From NCBI RefSeq assembly GCF_026183895.1, contig NZ_JAPFQI010000002.1, positions 248,001 to 312,000 on the forward strand: a DNA stretch of 64,000 nt. Direction: 5' to 3'. The position numbers were made by a program, and so were the translations under genes. The notes below the pieces were generated by a model. It was not told the origin of the DNA. It ran no database searches and saw only the letters and a list, made by a program, of their open reading frames with translations. Below are positions 15,240-24,428 of this stretch, one piece after another; the stretch's first letter is position 1, and each line of letters begins with the position of its first letter. This DNA comes from Sabulicella glaciei (GTDB taxonomy: Bacteria > Pseudomonadota > Alphaproteobacteria > Acetobacterales > Acetobacteraceae).

Positions 15240-16582
15240 GGCGATGAATCCACGTGAAGCGTCGCGCCCCTTGCTCCAGCGTCGTCCCCGGACATCGCTC
15301 GAAGCCTCTTCCCCCCTCCGTATTCTCGCGTCCCGGAGCGCGGCGCAGGCTGCACCCGGGGTGCACCCGCTTCCAGGATGGCGCCGCGGTCGTCCAGCGG
15401 CGGATAGATCCGGCGCGAGTTGATCTCGTGCTTGATGGCCTTGGCCCGTGCGCCGGAGGCGACGAGTTCTGCGCGGTCCCAGCCGGAGGTGTAGACCGCG
15501 CCCCAGGGCCCGAGGTCGAGCACGGTGACATAATCCGGCGCGGAGAACGCCACGCGCTCCTCCTCACGGCCCAGCAACTCGCAAACGGCGTTATAGCCGG
15601 CGACCCGGCCCATGGGCCGCGCATGCTGACACGACATGACCGTCCGGTGCCCCGCGTCGTCGGCAGCAGCGCTTGCGATGTCCCCGGCGGCGAAGATTCC
15701 CTCGACCCCCTCGGCACGAAGACAGGCATCCACCGAAACTCGCCCGAGCCCGTCCAGCGGGACGCCGAGCGCCGCGGCGAGGGGGCTCGCCCGCGTGCCG
15801 GTGGCGCAAAGGATCGTCTCGGCCGCGATGCGCTCGCCGCTTCCGAGTTCAACGCCGCCCGCATAGACCGCCGCGACGGTGGTTCCGCCGCGGGTTTCCA
15901 CGCCGGCTGCCTTGAGGGCCGCCCGCAAGGGGGTGGCGGCGGCTTGCCCCATCCCGGCCCCGGCTTCCGCCGCGCGATCGAGCAGGAGGACCCGCACGAG
16001 CTGTCCTGCCTTCCCGGCGCGGTCCCGCGCTTCCTTAAGCCGCGCTGGCAGCTCGCAGGCGATCTCCAGGCCTACCAGGCCGGCGCCGATCACGACCGCC
16101 GTCCACCTTCCGGCTGCATCGGCGCCGGTCCCGGCGAGCGCGGCGATGTGCCGCTCCAGGCGCGCGGCGCCGTCGTAGCTGTCCACGTCGAAGCTGTGTT
16201 CGGCGAAACCCGGGATTGCCGGCCGTTGCAGCGCGCTGCCCGCGGCGAGGATCAACCGGTCGTAGCGCAGTTCACCGATGCCGCACGAGGAGCGAAGCGC
16301 CACCGCGCGCCGCTGCGTGTCGATGGCGCTGACCGCCCCGTCGAGGCGCTTCACCCCGATCGGAGCGAGGACGCGGTCGAGGGGCACGCGGATCGGGTCG
16401 AGATCCGCCTCGTAGCAGCGCACGCGGACGACATGGAACGAGCTTGGGTTGACCAGCGTCACCTCCACCGAGCCGGAGGCACCGAAGCGGTTCAGCGCAT
16501 GGGCGGCACCCATGGCGGCCCACACACCCGCGAAACCCCCACCCACGATGACGACCCATCCCGGCGTCACGGTGCGGGTCAT
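15236..16582 (-). CDS. FAD/NAD(P)-dependent oxidoreductase, NDH-2-like
   Basis: 448 aa of the two-dinucleotide-binding-domain flavoprotein fold. The FAD site is V-V-I-V-G-G-G-F-A-G-V-W-A-A near residue 10, the second (NAD) GxGxxG-like site is V-V-I-G-A-G-L-V-G-L-E near 183, and the FAD-closing A-A-G-D-I-A-S motif lies near 310. The layout is that of type II NADH dehydrogenase and related sulfide:quinone or ferredoxin reductases. There is no C-terminal membrane anchor, only a polar, low-complexity tail after about 410 that differs from the family. The start overlaps the hydrolase stop (ATGA) and the end overlaps the autotransporter start. The electron acceptor is unknown. Confidence 0.85.
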   Translation of the reverse strand: MTRTVTPGWVVIVGGGFAGVWAAMGAAHALNRFGASGSVEVTLVNPSSFHVVRVRCYEADLDPIRVPLDRVLAPIGVKRLDGAVSAIDTQRRAVALRSSCGIGELRYDRLILAAGSALQRPAIPGFAEHSFDVDSYDGAARLERHIAALAGTGADAAGRWTAVVIGAGLVGLEIACELPARLKEARDRAGKAGQLVRVLLLDRAAEAGAGMGQAAATPLRAALKAAGVETRGGTTVAAVYAGGVELGSGERIAAETILCATGTRASPLAAALGVPLDGLGRVSVDACLRAEGVEGIFAAGDIASAAADDAGHRTVMSCQHARPMGRVAGYNAVCELLGREEERVAFSAPDYVTVLDLGPWGAVYTSGWDRAELVASGARAKAIKHEINSRRIYPPLDDRGAILEAGAPRVQPAPRSGTREYGGGKRLRAMSGDDAGARGATLHVDSSP

Positions 16583-18138
16583 CGGGCGGCGCGGTCGAAG
16601 CGGCCATGCCCGTCGGCCGCGAGGTTCTCGATCGTGACCGAGCCCGCCTTCCGGTCGGCGTCCACCGCGAAACTCACCGCGCTCGGCCCGTAGGCGTTCT
16701 CGCCAACCGGCTGGTAGGTGAACACGTCACGGTCGAAGTGGCGCAGCGCGTAGGCGTCACGGCGCGGGCCAAGGCGCAGCACCAAGCCGTCGGTCCCGGT
16801 GGCGACCTCGGCATCCCCGAACAGATCGTTGCGGTACATGCCCGCATAGGCTTCGTTCGGAAGGGGCGGGAAGGATTGCGGCGGCCGCCGCCCGTAATCC
16901 ACCGCCGTGCCGTAGCCAGGCGTGGACATCTTGGCGAAGGCCTCACCGAACAGCGCCAGCCAGTCGCGCGTGACGCGGCCCGTGGTCGCGAGGTCCAGGA
17001 AGCTGCGGCACACCGCCTCCGGCACGCCGACCGGCTGCGCGTTGGCGAGCGCGACGATGCCGAGCCCCTCGGCCGGGAGGATGTGGACCGAGGTCGCGGC
17101 GCCAAGGTTGAAGGCGCCCGAATGGTTCCACAGGACGCGGCCCGCTTCGTCCTGGCCCACATTCCAGCCGAGCCCGTAGAAACCGGTCCGGTCCCGCGCC
17201 GGGTTCTCCGCCGGCGCGCTGACCATCTGGGGCCGGTGGGTTTCGTCTAGCGCCTCGGCCTTGACGATCCCGGTGCCATCCACGCGGCCGCGGCCCATCT
17301 GCAGGCGCAGCCACGCGGCCATGTCACGCGCCGTGGAGCTGACCCCGCCCGCGGGCGATTGCGCGTCGGGGTCGCGCACCGGCCCAGGTGTCCAGCCTGC
17401 GCCATCCCGGCGCATGTGCCCGACGGCCCGGTTCGGCGCGGCCAGGAAATCAGCGAAGCGCGAACTGGTGCGCCCCATGCCGAGCGGGCGGTAGAGCCGC
17501 TCGGCGGACACGTCCTCCCAGGAGCGCCCCGCGGCCTGGGCTGCCGCGGCCGCCGCCGCGGTCAAGCCGAAATTCGTGTAGGCGTAGCGCGACCGGAAGC
17601 CGTCGAGCCGGAGGTGGCGCAGACGCCACAGGATCTCGGCCCGGTCGAAGCCGAGATCCTCCAGCAGGTCGCCCGCATGGTCGAGCAGGCCGCTTCGGTG
17701 GGCGAACAGGTCGCGCAGCGTCACCGCGCGCGTGGTCCAGGCATCGTGGAGGGCGAAGCCGGGATCGTGGCGGATGATCGGATCGTCCCAGGACACCAGC
17801 CCGTCGCCGACCAGCGCCGCGACCACCGTCGCGGCGACCGGCTTGGACAAGGATGCGAGCTGGAAGAGGGTGTCGGCGTCCACCGGCTCCGGCTTTCCCA
17901 CCTCGCGCAGGCCGAAGCCGCGCAGGTGGATGACGCGGTCGCGATGGACCACGGCAAGCGACAGTCCCGGCACGCCGGTCTGCCGCAGCATCCCCTCGAC
18001 CAGCGCATCCAGATCCGGAAGACGGGCGGTCACGCCCTCCGCGCCTGCCGCCGCGGGGGCCGCATAGGCCGGCGCCGATGCGTGGAGCCCGAACGGCGCC
18101 AGGCACGCGATGCCCTGGAGCGCGGTGCGCCGAAACAT
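16579..18138 (-). CDS. Serine hydrolase, beta-lactamase/class C family
   Basis: 519 aa from the ATG at 18138. GGAGG lies upstream and a signal peptide (ALQGIACLAPFGLHASAPAYA) follows. In-frame starts at 18216 and 18348 are possible but less likely. The catalytic S-x-x-K is S96-L-S-K99 in Q-L-A-S-L-S-K-P, the Y-x-N is Y187-T-N189, and the third motif is N-H-S-G-A-F in place of K-T-G. This is the esterase / D-aminopeptidase / penicillin-binding group, secreted to the periplasm. The extra C-terminal domain (about 390-519) resembles the beta-barrel extension of such proteins. It is the first gene of the four-gene operon and may act on the cell envelope. The natural substrate is unknown. Confidence 0.9.
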   Translation of the reverse strand: MFRRTALQGIACLAPFGLHASAPAYAAPAAAGAEGVTARLPDLDALVEGMLRQTGVPGLSLAVVHRDRVIHLRGFGLREVGKPEPVDADTLFQLASLSKPVAATVVAALVGDGLVSWDDPIIRHDPGFALHDAWTTRAVTLRDLFAHRSGLLDHAGDLLEDLGFDRAEILWRLRHLRLDGFRSRYAYTNFGLTAAAAAAAQAAGRSWEDVSAERLYRPLGMGRTSSRFADFLAAPNRAVGHMRRDGAGWTPGPVRDPDAQSPAGGVSSTARDMAAWLRLQMGRGRVDGTGIVKAEALDETHRPQMVSAPAENPARDRTGFYGLGWNVGQDEAGRVLWNHSGAFNLGAATSVHILPAEGLGIVALANAQPVGVPEAVCRSFLDLATTGRVTRDWLALFGEAFAKMSTPGYGTAVDYGRRPPQSFPPLPNEAYAGMYRNDLFGDAEVATGTDGLVLRLGPRRDAYALRHFDRDVFTYQPVGENAYGPSAVSFAVDADRKAGSVTIENLAADGHGRFDRAAR

Positions 18139-18272
18139 TGCCAACTGTGCCTCCGCCAACCCTGGCGCGATGCTGAGCCTCGGCGTCGGACCCGGCAAGG
18201 AAGCTTGCTTGGACATTCTTGGCGCGAATTGGAAGAACGGGGAAGGAGTGCGTGCGGTAGGGTGGAACCCCC

Positions 18273-19343
18273 TTATGCGTCCCGCAGGGCGGGCGCAGGG
18301 ATTTCCGGCGCCGCCGCGCTGCCCCGGGCCGCCAGCGTGTCGAACCATGCGCGGTCGCAGGCCGCGGCGAGGGCCGCCTGCTCGTCCATCGGCACGCGGG
18401 CCGTTCCCGGCCGCCCCTCGCCGGCTGCGGACAGGAAGCGGGTCAGCAGCGCCTCGAACCCGGCCGGGTCCGCGATGACCAGGCCGAGCGTGGCAAGCTC
18501 TCGGGCGAGGGAAAGCGGCGCGGGGTCCATGTAGCCGCCGGTCGCCGCGACGGTCGCGATCGGGGCGGGCACGCGCACCATGGCGACGCGCGTGGCATAG
18601 GGGGGCTGACCGGCCGGATCGATCATGGTGAAGCCGGACATGATGCCAGCGATCAGGCTGCCCGGCGGCGCGGGCAGCACCAGCGAGAAGCAGACCGGCG
18701 AAGCGCCCGCGCTGCTGTCCTCGTGCAGCGACAGGGTCAGGGCACGTCCCGCGCCACGGAAGGCCGGCCCGGAGATGCGGGCGAGGCCGGAGGGAAGCGC
18801 CTGTGAGAATTGGGCGACCAGCCCCGGTGCGGCCTCCCCATCCGCCGCCTGCGGGGCGACCCCCAGCGCGAGGGCCCCGCGGACGATGCGGTCGCAGTAG
18901 TAGGGCGACTGGGCGTGGGAGAAGCAGGCATAAGCGCCGATCAGGTAATGCTCGTCCCGGGTCCCGGCGGCCGCCCGCTGCGAGGCCGTCGGGGCGGCGT
19001 CATCCTCCAGCCCGGCGCGGCGGCGCAGGACGGCCGGATCCAGCCCGTGCCGCGCACCGAGCGCGGCGGCGAACTCGCCCAGGCTGCTGGCGGCCACCCA
19101 GGCGCCCGGGCGCCTCAGCCCGCACACCGCGGCCCAGTCGTCATAGACCTGCGCGGAGCGCGGCTGCGAGCGCGCCTGCATCCATTTGTAGGACCGGTCC
19201 AGGTCGAAATCCGTGTCGGGATTGACGCGCCGGAAGGCCGCGCAGAGCTCCTTCTGGCCGGAGATGCCGAGGGCCGCAGTGGTCAGGCGCAGCTTCGCGG
19301 CCACGTCCTTCGCCTCCAGCCGCCCGCCACGCAACCCGCCCAT
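18273..19343 (-). CDS. Hypothetical protein, 356 aa
   Basis: The ATG at 19343 is preceded by AAAGGA at good spacing; the frame is open further up to 19532 but that part looks non-coding. The protein has no signal peptide. The N-terminal 120 residues are helical and polar (V-A-A-K-L-R-L-T-T-A-A-L-G-I, then F-D-L-D-R-S-Y-K-W-M-Q, then V-Y-D-D-W-A-A-V-C-G-L), like a divergent helix-turn-helix or helical-bundle domain. A larger mixed domain follows with A-Y-A-C-F-S-H-A-Q and a beta-rich part. I recognise no family. It precedes the serine hydrolase operon on the same strand with a 134-nt gap, so it may be a regulator of it; that is conjecture. Confidence 0.65.
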   Translation of the reverse strand: MGGLRGGRLEAKDVAAKLRLTTAALGISGQKELCAAFRRVNPDTDFDLDRSYKWMQARSQPRSAQVYDDWAAVCGLRRPGAWVAASSLGEFAAALGARHGLDPAVLRRRAGLEDDAAPTASQRAAAGTRDEHYLIGAYACFSHAQSPYYCDRIVRGALALGVAPQAADGEAAPGLVAQFSQALPSGLARISGPAFRGAGRALTLSLHEDSSAGASPVCFSLVLPAPPGSLIAGIMSGFTMIDPAGQPPYATRVAMVRVPAPIATVAATGGYMDPAPLSLARELATLGLVIADPAGFEALLTRFLSAAGEGRPGTARVPMDEQAALAAACDRAWFDTLAARGSAAAPEIPAPALRDA

Positions 19344-19667
19344 CACCGTTCCTTTGCTTCGCGCATCCGTTCGAGCCCAGGTCGTCTGGCCGCGGGTTTC
19401 AAACTGTGGCCGATTTGTCCAGAAAACTCCAACCCGCTCCAGCCGCGCTTCTTGTTTCGAGGGCCGCCTTTTGGGTCGCTTCAGGCTGTGCCCGTGACGA
19501 ACGCGGGGCGCCCGGGCAGCCCTCGGCGGCAATCAGCAGCGGAGCTTTTCCCCGTTTCGTGCAGCCGCCACGCGCACTTTCGCCGTGAACCCCTGTCAAC
19601 GGACGGCGAGCCTTGGCCGGCAGACAGGCTCCTGATTGCGCCAAGATGCCAAGCCAGAGCGCGCCGC
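19344..19667. other. Intergenic region upstream of the 356-aa hypothetical gene
   Basis: 324 bp with short open frames on both strands but no recognisable product. It must carry the promoter of the leftward hypothetical gene. I see no clear terminator for the DUF4239 gene that ends at 19668. Confidence 0.4.
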
Positions 19668-20426
19668 CTACCGTCCCATACGGGTGAGCGCGACCTTTAT
19701 TGGATCGCTTGTGATTTGTATGAAGCCATCGAAGGGCGCCTCCATCTCCAGGACAAGGAAGACCGACGTCCCGAATGCATACGCGCAGACAGCGAGCGTC
19801 CCGACCACGACGGCGTTTCGCGGCGCGTTCAGCCCGAAGCCGGCCAGGATGAACGTCACCCACGACGTCAGGACAACGAGAAAGGCCGGGCGGATCGGTA
19901 GATCCCGCCGCTCGAGCAACTCCCACCGCGCCCTCAGGAGGGCCCCGCTGCCGGTCAGGGCCTGGTCGCGCAGCCAGTGCTGCCTGGCATCCGCGGGCTC
20001 GAGCGAAAGCAGTGCCAGGCGGACCCGCTCGAGAGCGACGCCGGGCGGGAGGCCTTGCTCCAGCAGGTCATGGTCGGACCGTGCCCATCCGTCCCTCAGC
20101 ATGGCCTCCGCGTAGCGTCGCAGCAGGTCCCGGATGGGACTCGTCTCTGGTCCGTAGGCGCCGAGGGTCTGATCGACGTCGATCAGGTTGACCGACACGC
20201 CGCGAACAATCCTGTCCGCAGTCTCCAGCGAGTCCCTTGCGGTTGCGATCAGGAAGCCAAGCACTAGCGCTGCAAGAATCGAGAGCATGCTGGTGCCGAG
20301 ACGCACGGCATCGGTCGCTTCCTTGGTGAAGTGGTGCCCGGCGAGGACGCGGTTGAGCAGGAGACCGGCAGCCCCACCAGCAAAGGCACACACGGACATC
20401 GCAAGTGTAATCAAGCCTGCCGTCAT
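19668..20426 (-). CDS. DUF4239 family membrane protein
   Basis: 252 aa from ATG 20426, where an AGGA lies nine bases upstream and the family's usual start (a membrane helix) follows; ATG 20480 would add 18 polar residues. Membrane helices are near 1-23 (ITLAMSVCAFAGGAAGLLLN), 39-61 (SMLSILAALVLGFLIATA), 175-195 and 205-225. The soluble loop between carries the family features T-K-E-A-T-D-A-V-R-L-G, Y-G-P-E-T-S-P-I-R and L-L-R-R-Y. DUF4239 resembles bestrophin-like channels in layout, but its function is unestablished. Regulation is not visible. Monocistronic. Confidence 0.82.
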   Translation of the reverse strand: MTAGLITLAMSVCAFAGGAAGLLLNRVLAGHHFTKEATDAVRLGTSMLSILAALVLGFLIATARDSLETADRIVRGVSVNLIDVDQTLGAYGPETSPIRDLLRRYAEAMLRDGWARSDHDLLEQGLPPGVALERVRLALLSLEPADARQHWLRDQALTGSGALLRARWELLERRDLPIRPAFLVVLTSWVTFILAGFGLNAPRNAVVVGTLAVCAYAFGTSVFLVLEMEAPFDGFIQITSDPIKVALTRMGR

Positions 20427-21288
20427 CGAAGAATGTCCTGCCGTCGAGACAGGTTGTGGCGGTGAGTGCCGCGTGTCCATACCCTTCGTTCGACTGGCGT
20501 TGCCCTGCCGTGGCGCTGCCAGATGTCTTGAGACATGAAGTCGAACCGCATCGCCTTGAAGGTCTCCGGGCCCGCCAGGGCCTGTCATCACTTGAGGTGG
20601 ATGGGTGTTGCGGCGAGGCAAGGGACGCAGCGGTGGTTCAGGAACTGGAGTGGAGGGCGAGTAGCCCTGTCGCGACATGGCCAGCCTGAGCGCATGACGT
20701 GCCGACGCAGAGGCGCGCACGAGACTTGCGGGAAGCAAGCTTGCTGACCGGTGCGGAGGCCGGCTGCTCCGCGACCGCCCTTGCACCCTTCTGGCCCTGT
20801 CACTTGTCGGGAACCGCCTTGGTCTTGCGTGGGGGAACATCATCAAATGCGGCGATCAGGCTCGACCTCCGCTCGAAGGAGGATTTCGTCGAACCAACGG
20901 GCACGGCGCCACCTCGCGTGCGATCGCCACTGTCGCTGAAGCCAGTCACGGAAAACCGCGACCGGGCGCCGCCCAGGACGCGCCCACACCAGTGATGGGC
21001 AAGGCCGGCGTTGCTGCGGCCTATGGCCAGGCCGATCCGCGCGCTCGGGATGGATTCTCGATCGGCGCCGATTTTTGTCTTGAATCGCGTCGGCTCGCCA
21101 AGCGAGGCTTTGCCCAAGCCGGGGCCACGGAGAGATATGAAATGGGCCCGCTCGCGGAGACCTGTCGCTGTGAGGCTTCGATGTGGGACGCCCCGTGGTG
21201 GCTCCCTTCGTGCCCATCGGTCCCGCCGGGCAGCGGTCGTGACGGGGCAGTCCCGGCCCGTCGCAGTGTTGCGTTCCGTCCATGGCTC
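20427..21288. other. Long gene-poor region between DUF4239 and lipoprotein genes
   Basis: 862 bp with clearly less coding character than its surroundings. A leftward open frame at 20800-21336 (178 codons, no plausible ribosome site) and rightward frames near 20699-20995 and 20992-21288 are open, but none shows a known motif or signal peptide. The divergent promoters of the two flanking genes should be here. It may hold remnants of lost genes. Confidence 0.45.
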
Positions 21289-22218
21289 ATGCGGGAACCG
21301 ACGCGCTCCAGGAACTCTGCAGCCAGGGCCAGGCACGCAGTTCTTTTCGTGTTTCCGCTGGCCCTTGTTGCTTGCGCGTCATCGGCGGGGCTGCCTGAGA
21401 TGCGAAACTACGCCGAGGCGTTCGGTCGCGCACATCGCGCTTCGGGAGACCTCCTGGACGAGTTTGCCATCGCCGAACGCCGATTGGGCCGGGAGGAGGG
21501 CCGCGCGGCGCGTGCGCGGGCCCTCGGCGTGGATCCCATCTTCGACCCCGCACGCGCCGTATACTTCGCCTCCGACGCGAGGCCGCCAATGGCCAGCGCG
21601 ACCCGCCGCGCCCTTGACGTGGTTGTCGCCTACAATGAGGGCCTTCTGGCGCTCGCTGAAGGCCGAGCCTTGAGTGAGCTGAGGGGTGAGGCGGCCAGGC
21701 TGGGCAGCGAGTTGCTTGCGTTGGGATCAGTCGTCGCTGGGGGACCCGTGCTGGCTGGCCTGCCCGCGATCCTGCCGCTTCTTTCGACGGCCGCTGACCG
21801 GGCACAACAGGCCGCCTCCCGGGCGACCTTTCGCGAGGAGTTCCTGAAGGGCTTCCCGACGGTTGACCGAATCCTGTCGGAACTTCGCGCGGGCGCGCCA
21901 ACGATGTTTGTCGTGCTCACCACGCCGGGCGTGGACCGGCTGCGCCGGGCCCGCCTCGACGGCGCAGATCTGGCGGACCGCGCGGCGGTGGTGGCCCGCC
22001 ACGAGGCCTACCGGACCGCGCTGTCGGACTGGGTGGTGCTTCTCGATGAAGCCCGGCTCGCGATGGGCGCGGTGAAAACCGCGCTTGAGACCGCGTCCAA
22101 CGTCCCAGGAACGCCGGGCATCGCGAGTGCTGCCGACATGGCGGGTCGCGCAGCACTCCTACGCGACCTTTCGGCTGCCGTGCGGGCAGCGCTGCTGCGC
22201 GCACGGGGCGAGTCCTAA
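21289..22218 (+). CDS. Putative helical lipoprotein of unknown function
   Basis: 309 aa from ATG 21289. The first 29 residues form a lipoprotein signal (basic R-S-R-N-S-A-A-R-A-R, hydrophobic A-V-L-F-V-F-P-L-A-L, lipobox L-V-A-C29), so the mature protein should be attached to a membrane. The rest is almost wholly amphipathic helix. A central hydrophobic stretch (VVAGGPVLAGLPAILPLL, about 182-199) could form a membrane hairpin, as in some alpha-helical pore-forming proteins; that comparison is only by pattern. No family is recognised. Only 37 nt separate it from the peptidoglycan hydrolase gene, so the two are probably one transcript. The start is chosen by the lipobox; the frame is open upstream. 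Confidence 0.65.
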   Translation: MREPTRSRNSAARARHAVLFVFPLALVACASSAGLPEMRNYAEAFGRAHRASGDLLDEFAIAERRLGREEGRAARARALGVDPIFDPARAVYFASDARPPMASATRRALDVVVAYNEGLLALAEGRALSELRGEAARLGSELLALGSVVAGGPVLAGLPAILPLLSTAADRAQQAASRATFREEFLKGFPTVDRILSELRAGAPTMFVVLTTPGVDRLRRARLDGADLADRAAVVARHEAYRTALSDWVVLLDEARLAMGAVKTALETASNVPGTPGIASAADMAGRAALLRDLSAAVRAALLRARGES

Positions 22219-22255
22219 GCCGACGACAAGAAGTCTTGAGAAGGAACAAGACAAG

Positions 22256-24133
22256 ATGGCCACCAGCACCGACACCCTTCGGCTCATTCTGGAAACCGAG
22301 ATGCTGCTCTTTGAGCGGCTCGACGTCACCGCGGACCCGGCCGAGAAGCAGTCACTGCGTGCGCAGATCGAGGAGTTGGGACAGATCCGGGCTCGCGCCG
22401 TCCTTGACGACACGCTCCAGCGCGCGAACACGTTGAATGCGCTCAGCGACACGCTGACCGGCGCCATCGCCGGCGTCCGCACGCAGCCGCTCAACGGCAT
22501 CGCCCGCCGGATTGAAGATCTGCTCGACCAAGTGGGGTTCTCTTTGGCCGACACGGCGGCCAACGTGCGAGGCGCCTTGTCTGTCGACGAGGCCGAGGCC
22601 ACGCCTGCCGTCCCCGCGATGCTTCCTGGGGTGGCCCTGGCGCTGGCGGGCGAGACTGCGGCGCCACTGGCCCAGCCCGCGCCGGCCGCGCCTGCCCCCG
22701 CCGTTCCCGAGTTCGAGGTGTTGGCCAAGGAGTACGAGGAGCTCTTCGGGAGCTGCGCGGTCCGGCCTGAACGGTCCCAGGAGCTTCGTCGCATCACGGC
22801 CCGTCTTGCCGCCAATTCCGCGATCTACGAGGAGGCCGCCGCCGTCGCAGGTGGAAGCATTCCCTGGTACTTCGTCGGCATTATTCACGCCCTGGAAAGC
22901 AGCTTCAGCTTCTCGACCCATCTGCATAACGGCGACCCGCTCACCGGTCATACCACCCGGGTTCCCGCCGGCCATCCACGGACGGGATCGCCGCCCTTCT
23001 CGTGGAAGGACAGCGCCGCGGATGCGCTCCGGCTGAAGAAGTTCCACCTCGAAGCCGATTGGTCGTTGCCGAAGCTGCTCGAGCGTTGGGAGCGGTACAA
23101 TGGCTGGGGGTACCGCAAGCGCGGAATCCGCTCACCCTACCTGTGGAGCTTCTCGACGCACTACGCCAAGGGCAAGTTCGTCGCCGACGGGCGCTATGAC
23201 CCCGAAGCCGTCTCCTCGCAGTGCGGCGCAGCCGTGCTTCTGTGGCAGCTCCTTCAGGATGGCACCGTCAGCATCGACCGGAAGAGCAATACCCTGTCGG
23301 CCGAGGCGGCGCTCGGGGCGCGCGGGGCGGTCCTTCCCCCGCAGGCCAAGTCGGCTCTGCCCGCTTACGTGCGAGCGGAGCTCGATCTCCCCGGCGAGAT
23401 TGCTGAGGGCAACCGCAAGAAGGACGCAGTCCGGCGGGTGCAGGAGTGGTGCACCCTCCACGGCTCCGGGACGAAGGTGGATGGGGATTTCGGCACGGGC
23501 ACGCGCGACGCCGTCCGCGACTTTCAGCTCGCAAGGGGGCTGCTCGGGACTGGCGCTGTGGATGAGCGGACCTGGGCGGCCCTGACGGCACCCATGCATC
23601 GTGCCCTCGCTCCACTCCAAGACGCGACAGCAGGCCTCCATGGAACGGTGATCGCGGTGGCGCGGCAGCACCTGAAGGAGCACCCGCGCGAGGCAGGCGG
23701 GGACAACCGCGGGCCCTGGGTGCGGCTCTACATGGCGGGGAAGGAGGGGAGCGACCAGGCTTGGTGTGCAGGCTTCGTGTGCTTCCTGCTGCAGCAGGCG
23801 GCTTTGGTCCTGGGGCAGCCGATGCCAATCCGCCGGCAGGTCGGGGTCGACGCTCTGGTCGCTGACGCGAAGCGCGACGGCCGCTTCGTGGCAGGCGACA
23901 GCCTTCGTTCCCCCGAGGCGCGGATGAGCCGCCTGCCGGCGGGCTCGCTCTTCGTGATCCGCAGCACGACCAATCCCAATGATTGGATTCACACTGGACT
24001 CGTGGCCGAGGCGCGCGGCGATAGCTTTCTCACCATCGAGGGCAACACCAACAGCGACGGCAGCCGCAATGGCTTCGAGGCCACGACGCGCAGCCGCAGC
24101 TACAAACAGGCCGACTTCGTGCTGATCGCCTGA
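22256..24133 (+). CDS. Multi-domain peptidoglycan hydrolase: lysozyme-like, PG-binding and CHAP-like domains
   Basis: 625 aa; ATG 22256 follows AAGGA. Residues 1-150 are helical and end in a P/A-rich linker. A lysozyme-like domain (about 155-330) contains W-Y-F-V-G-I-I-H-A-L-E-S-S, T-H-L-H-N-G-D-P-L-T and E-R-Y-N-G-W-G-Y, with the Glu as a candidate catalytic acid. A PG-binding-1 domain (about 385-445) has D-G-D-F-G-T-G-T-R-D-A-V-R-D-F-Q. The C-terminal domain (about 460-625) has W-C-A-G-F-V-C, D-W-I-H-T-G-L-V and I-E-G-N-T-N-S, the Cys-His-Asn pattern of CHAP amidases. No signal peptide is present, so it needs another export route or cell lysis. The linked lipoprotein may be its partner or target site. 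Confidence 0.82.
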   Translation: MATSTDTLRLILETEMLLFERLDVTADPAEKQSLRAQIEELGQIRARAVLDDTLQRANTLNALSDTLTGAIAGVRTQPLNGIARRIEDLLDQVGFSLADTAANVRGALSVDEAEATPAVPAMLPGVALALAGETAAPLAQPAPAAPAPAVPEFEVLAKEYEELFGSCAVRPERSQELRRITARLAANSAIYEEAAAVAGGSIPWYFVGIIHALESSFSFSTHLHNGDPLTGHTTRVPAGHPRTGSPPFSWKDSAADALRLKKFHLEADWSLPKLLERWERYNGWGYRKRGIRSPYLWSFSTHYAKGKFVADGRYDPEAVSSQCGAAVLLWQLLQDGTVSIDRKSNTLSAEAALGARGAVLPPQAKSALPAYVRAELDLPGEIAEGNRKKDAVRRVQEWCTLHGSGTKVDGDFGTGTRDAVRDFQLARGLLGTGAVDERTWAALTAPMHRALAPLQDATAGLHGTVIAVARQHLKEHPREAGGDNRGPWVRLYMAGKEGSDQAWCAGFVCFLLQQAALVLGQPMPIRRQVGVDALVADAKRDGRFVAGDSLRSPEARMSRLPAGSLFVIRSTTNPNDWIHTGLVAEARGDSFLTIEGNTNSDGSRNGFEATTRSRSYKQADFVLIA

Positions 24134-24321
24134 GGGGCCGCGGGGACGGAAGGGCTTGGAAGGGCAGGCTCAGAGCTGGAATGGCGCCGAGTGTGCCGAT
24201 GCGGGGGACGGTCTCGAACGGACCGATCCCTCGCGCACTCGCGTCCAAAGCCAGATCCGGCCCTCGCCGGTCAGCGCCCCGGACGCGTCGGCCAGCGTTG
24301 ATTGTCAAATGGGGTTCAAAA

Positions 24322-24397
24322 TGGTGCCCAGGGCCGGAATCGAACCAGCGACACTGCGATTTTCAGTCGCATGCTCTACCAACTGAGCTACCTGGGC
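24322..24397 (-). tRNA. tRNA-Phe (GAA)
   Basis: On the reverse strand the 76-nt sequence begins GCCCAGGTAGCTCAGTTGG, has anticodon arm TGCGA-CTGAAAA-TCGCA (anticodon GAA), T-arm GCTGGTTCGATTCCGGC and acceptor pairing CCTGGGC, and ends with an encoded A-CCA. All stems pair. It follows yacG in the same direction. Confidence 0.97.
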
Positions 24398-24428
24398 GCC
24401 GTTGGTCGCGGCTCTCTAGCGGAGGGCG

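Noticed and set aside
10713-15257. A 1514-codon open frame on the + strand opposite the autotransporter, and a 1298-codon frame (44926-48822) extending upstream of the acetyltransferase
   Set aside because: Both follow from G/C-rich codon bias: glycine codons GGC/GGN read as GCC/NCC on the other strand and give no stops. The antisense product is a low-complexity Ala/Asp/Arg/His sequence without any family motif, and the extended frame has no coding pattern before ATG 46309.
20800-21336. Leftward 178-codon frame in the gene-poor region
   Set aside because: No ribosome site, no known motif, basic and serine-rich in a way typical of out-of-frame high-GC DNA; kept only as a note in the intergenic entry.
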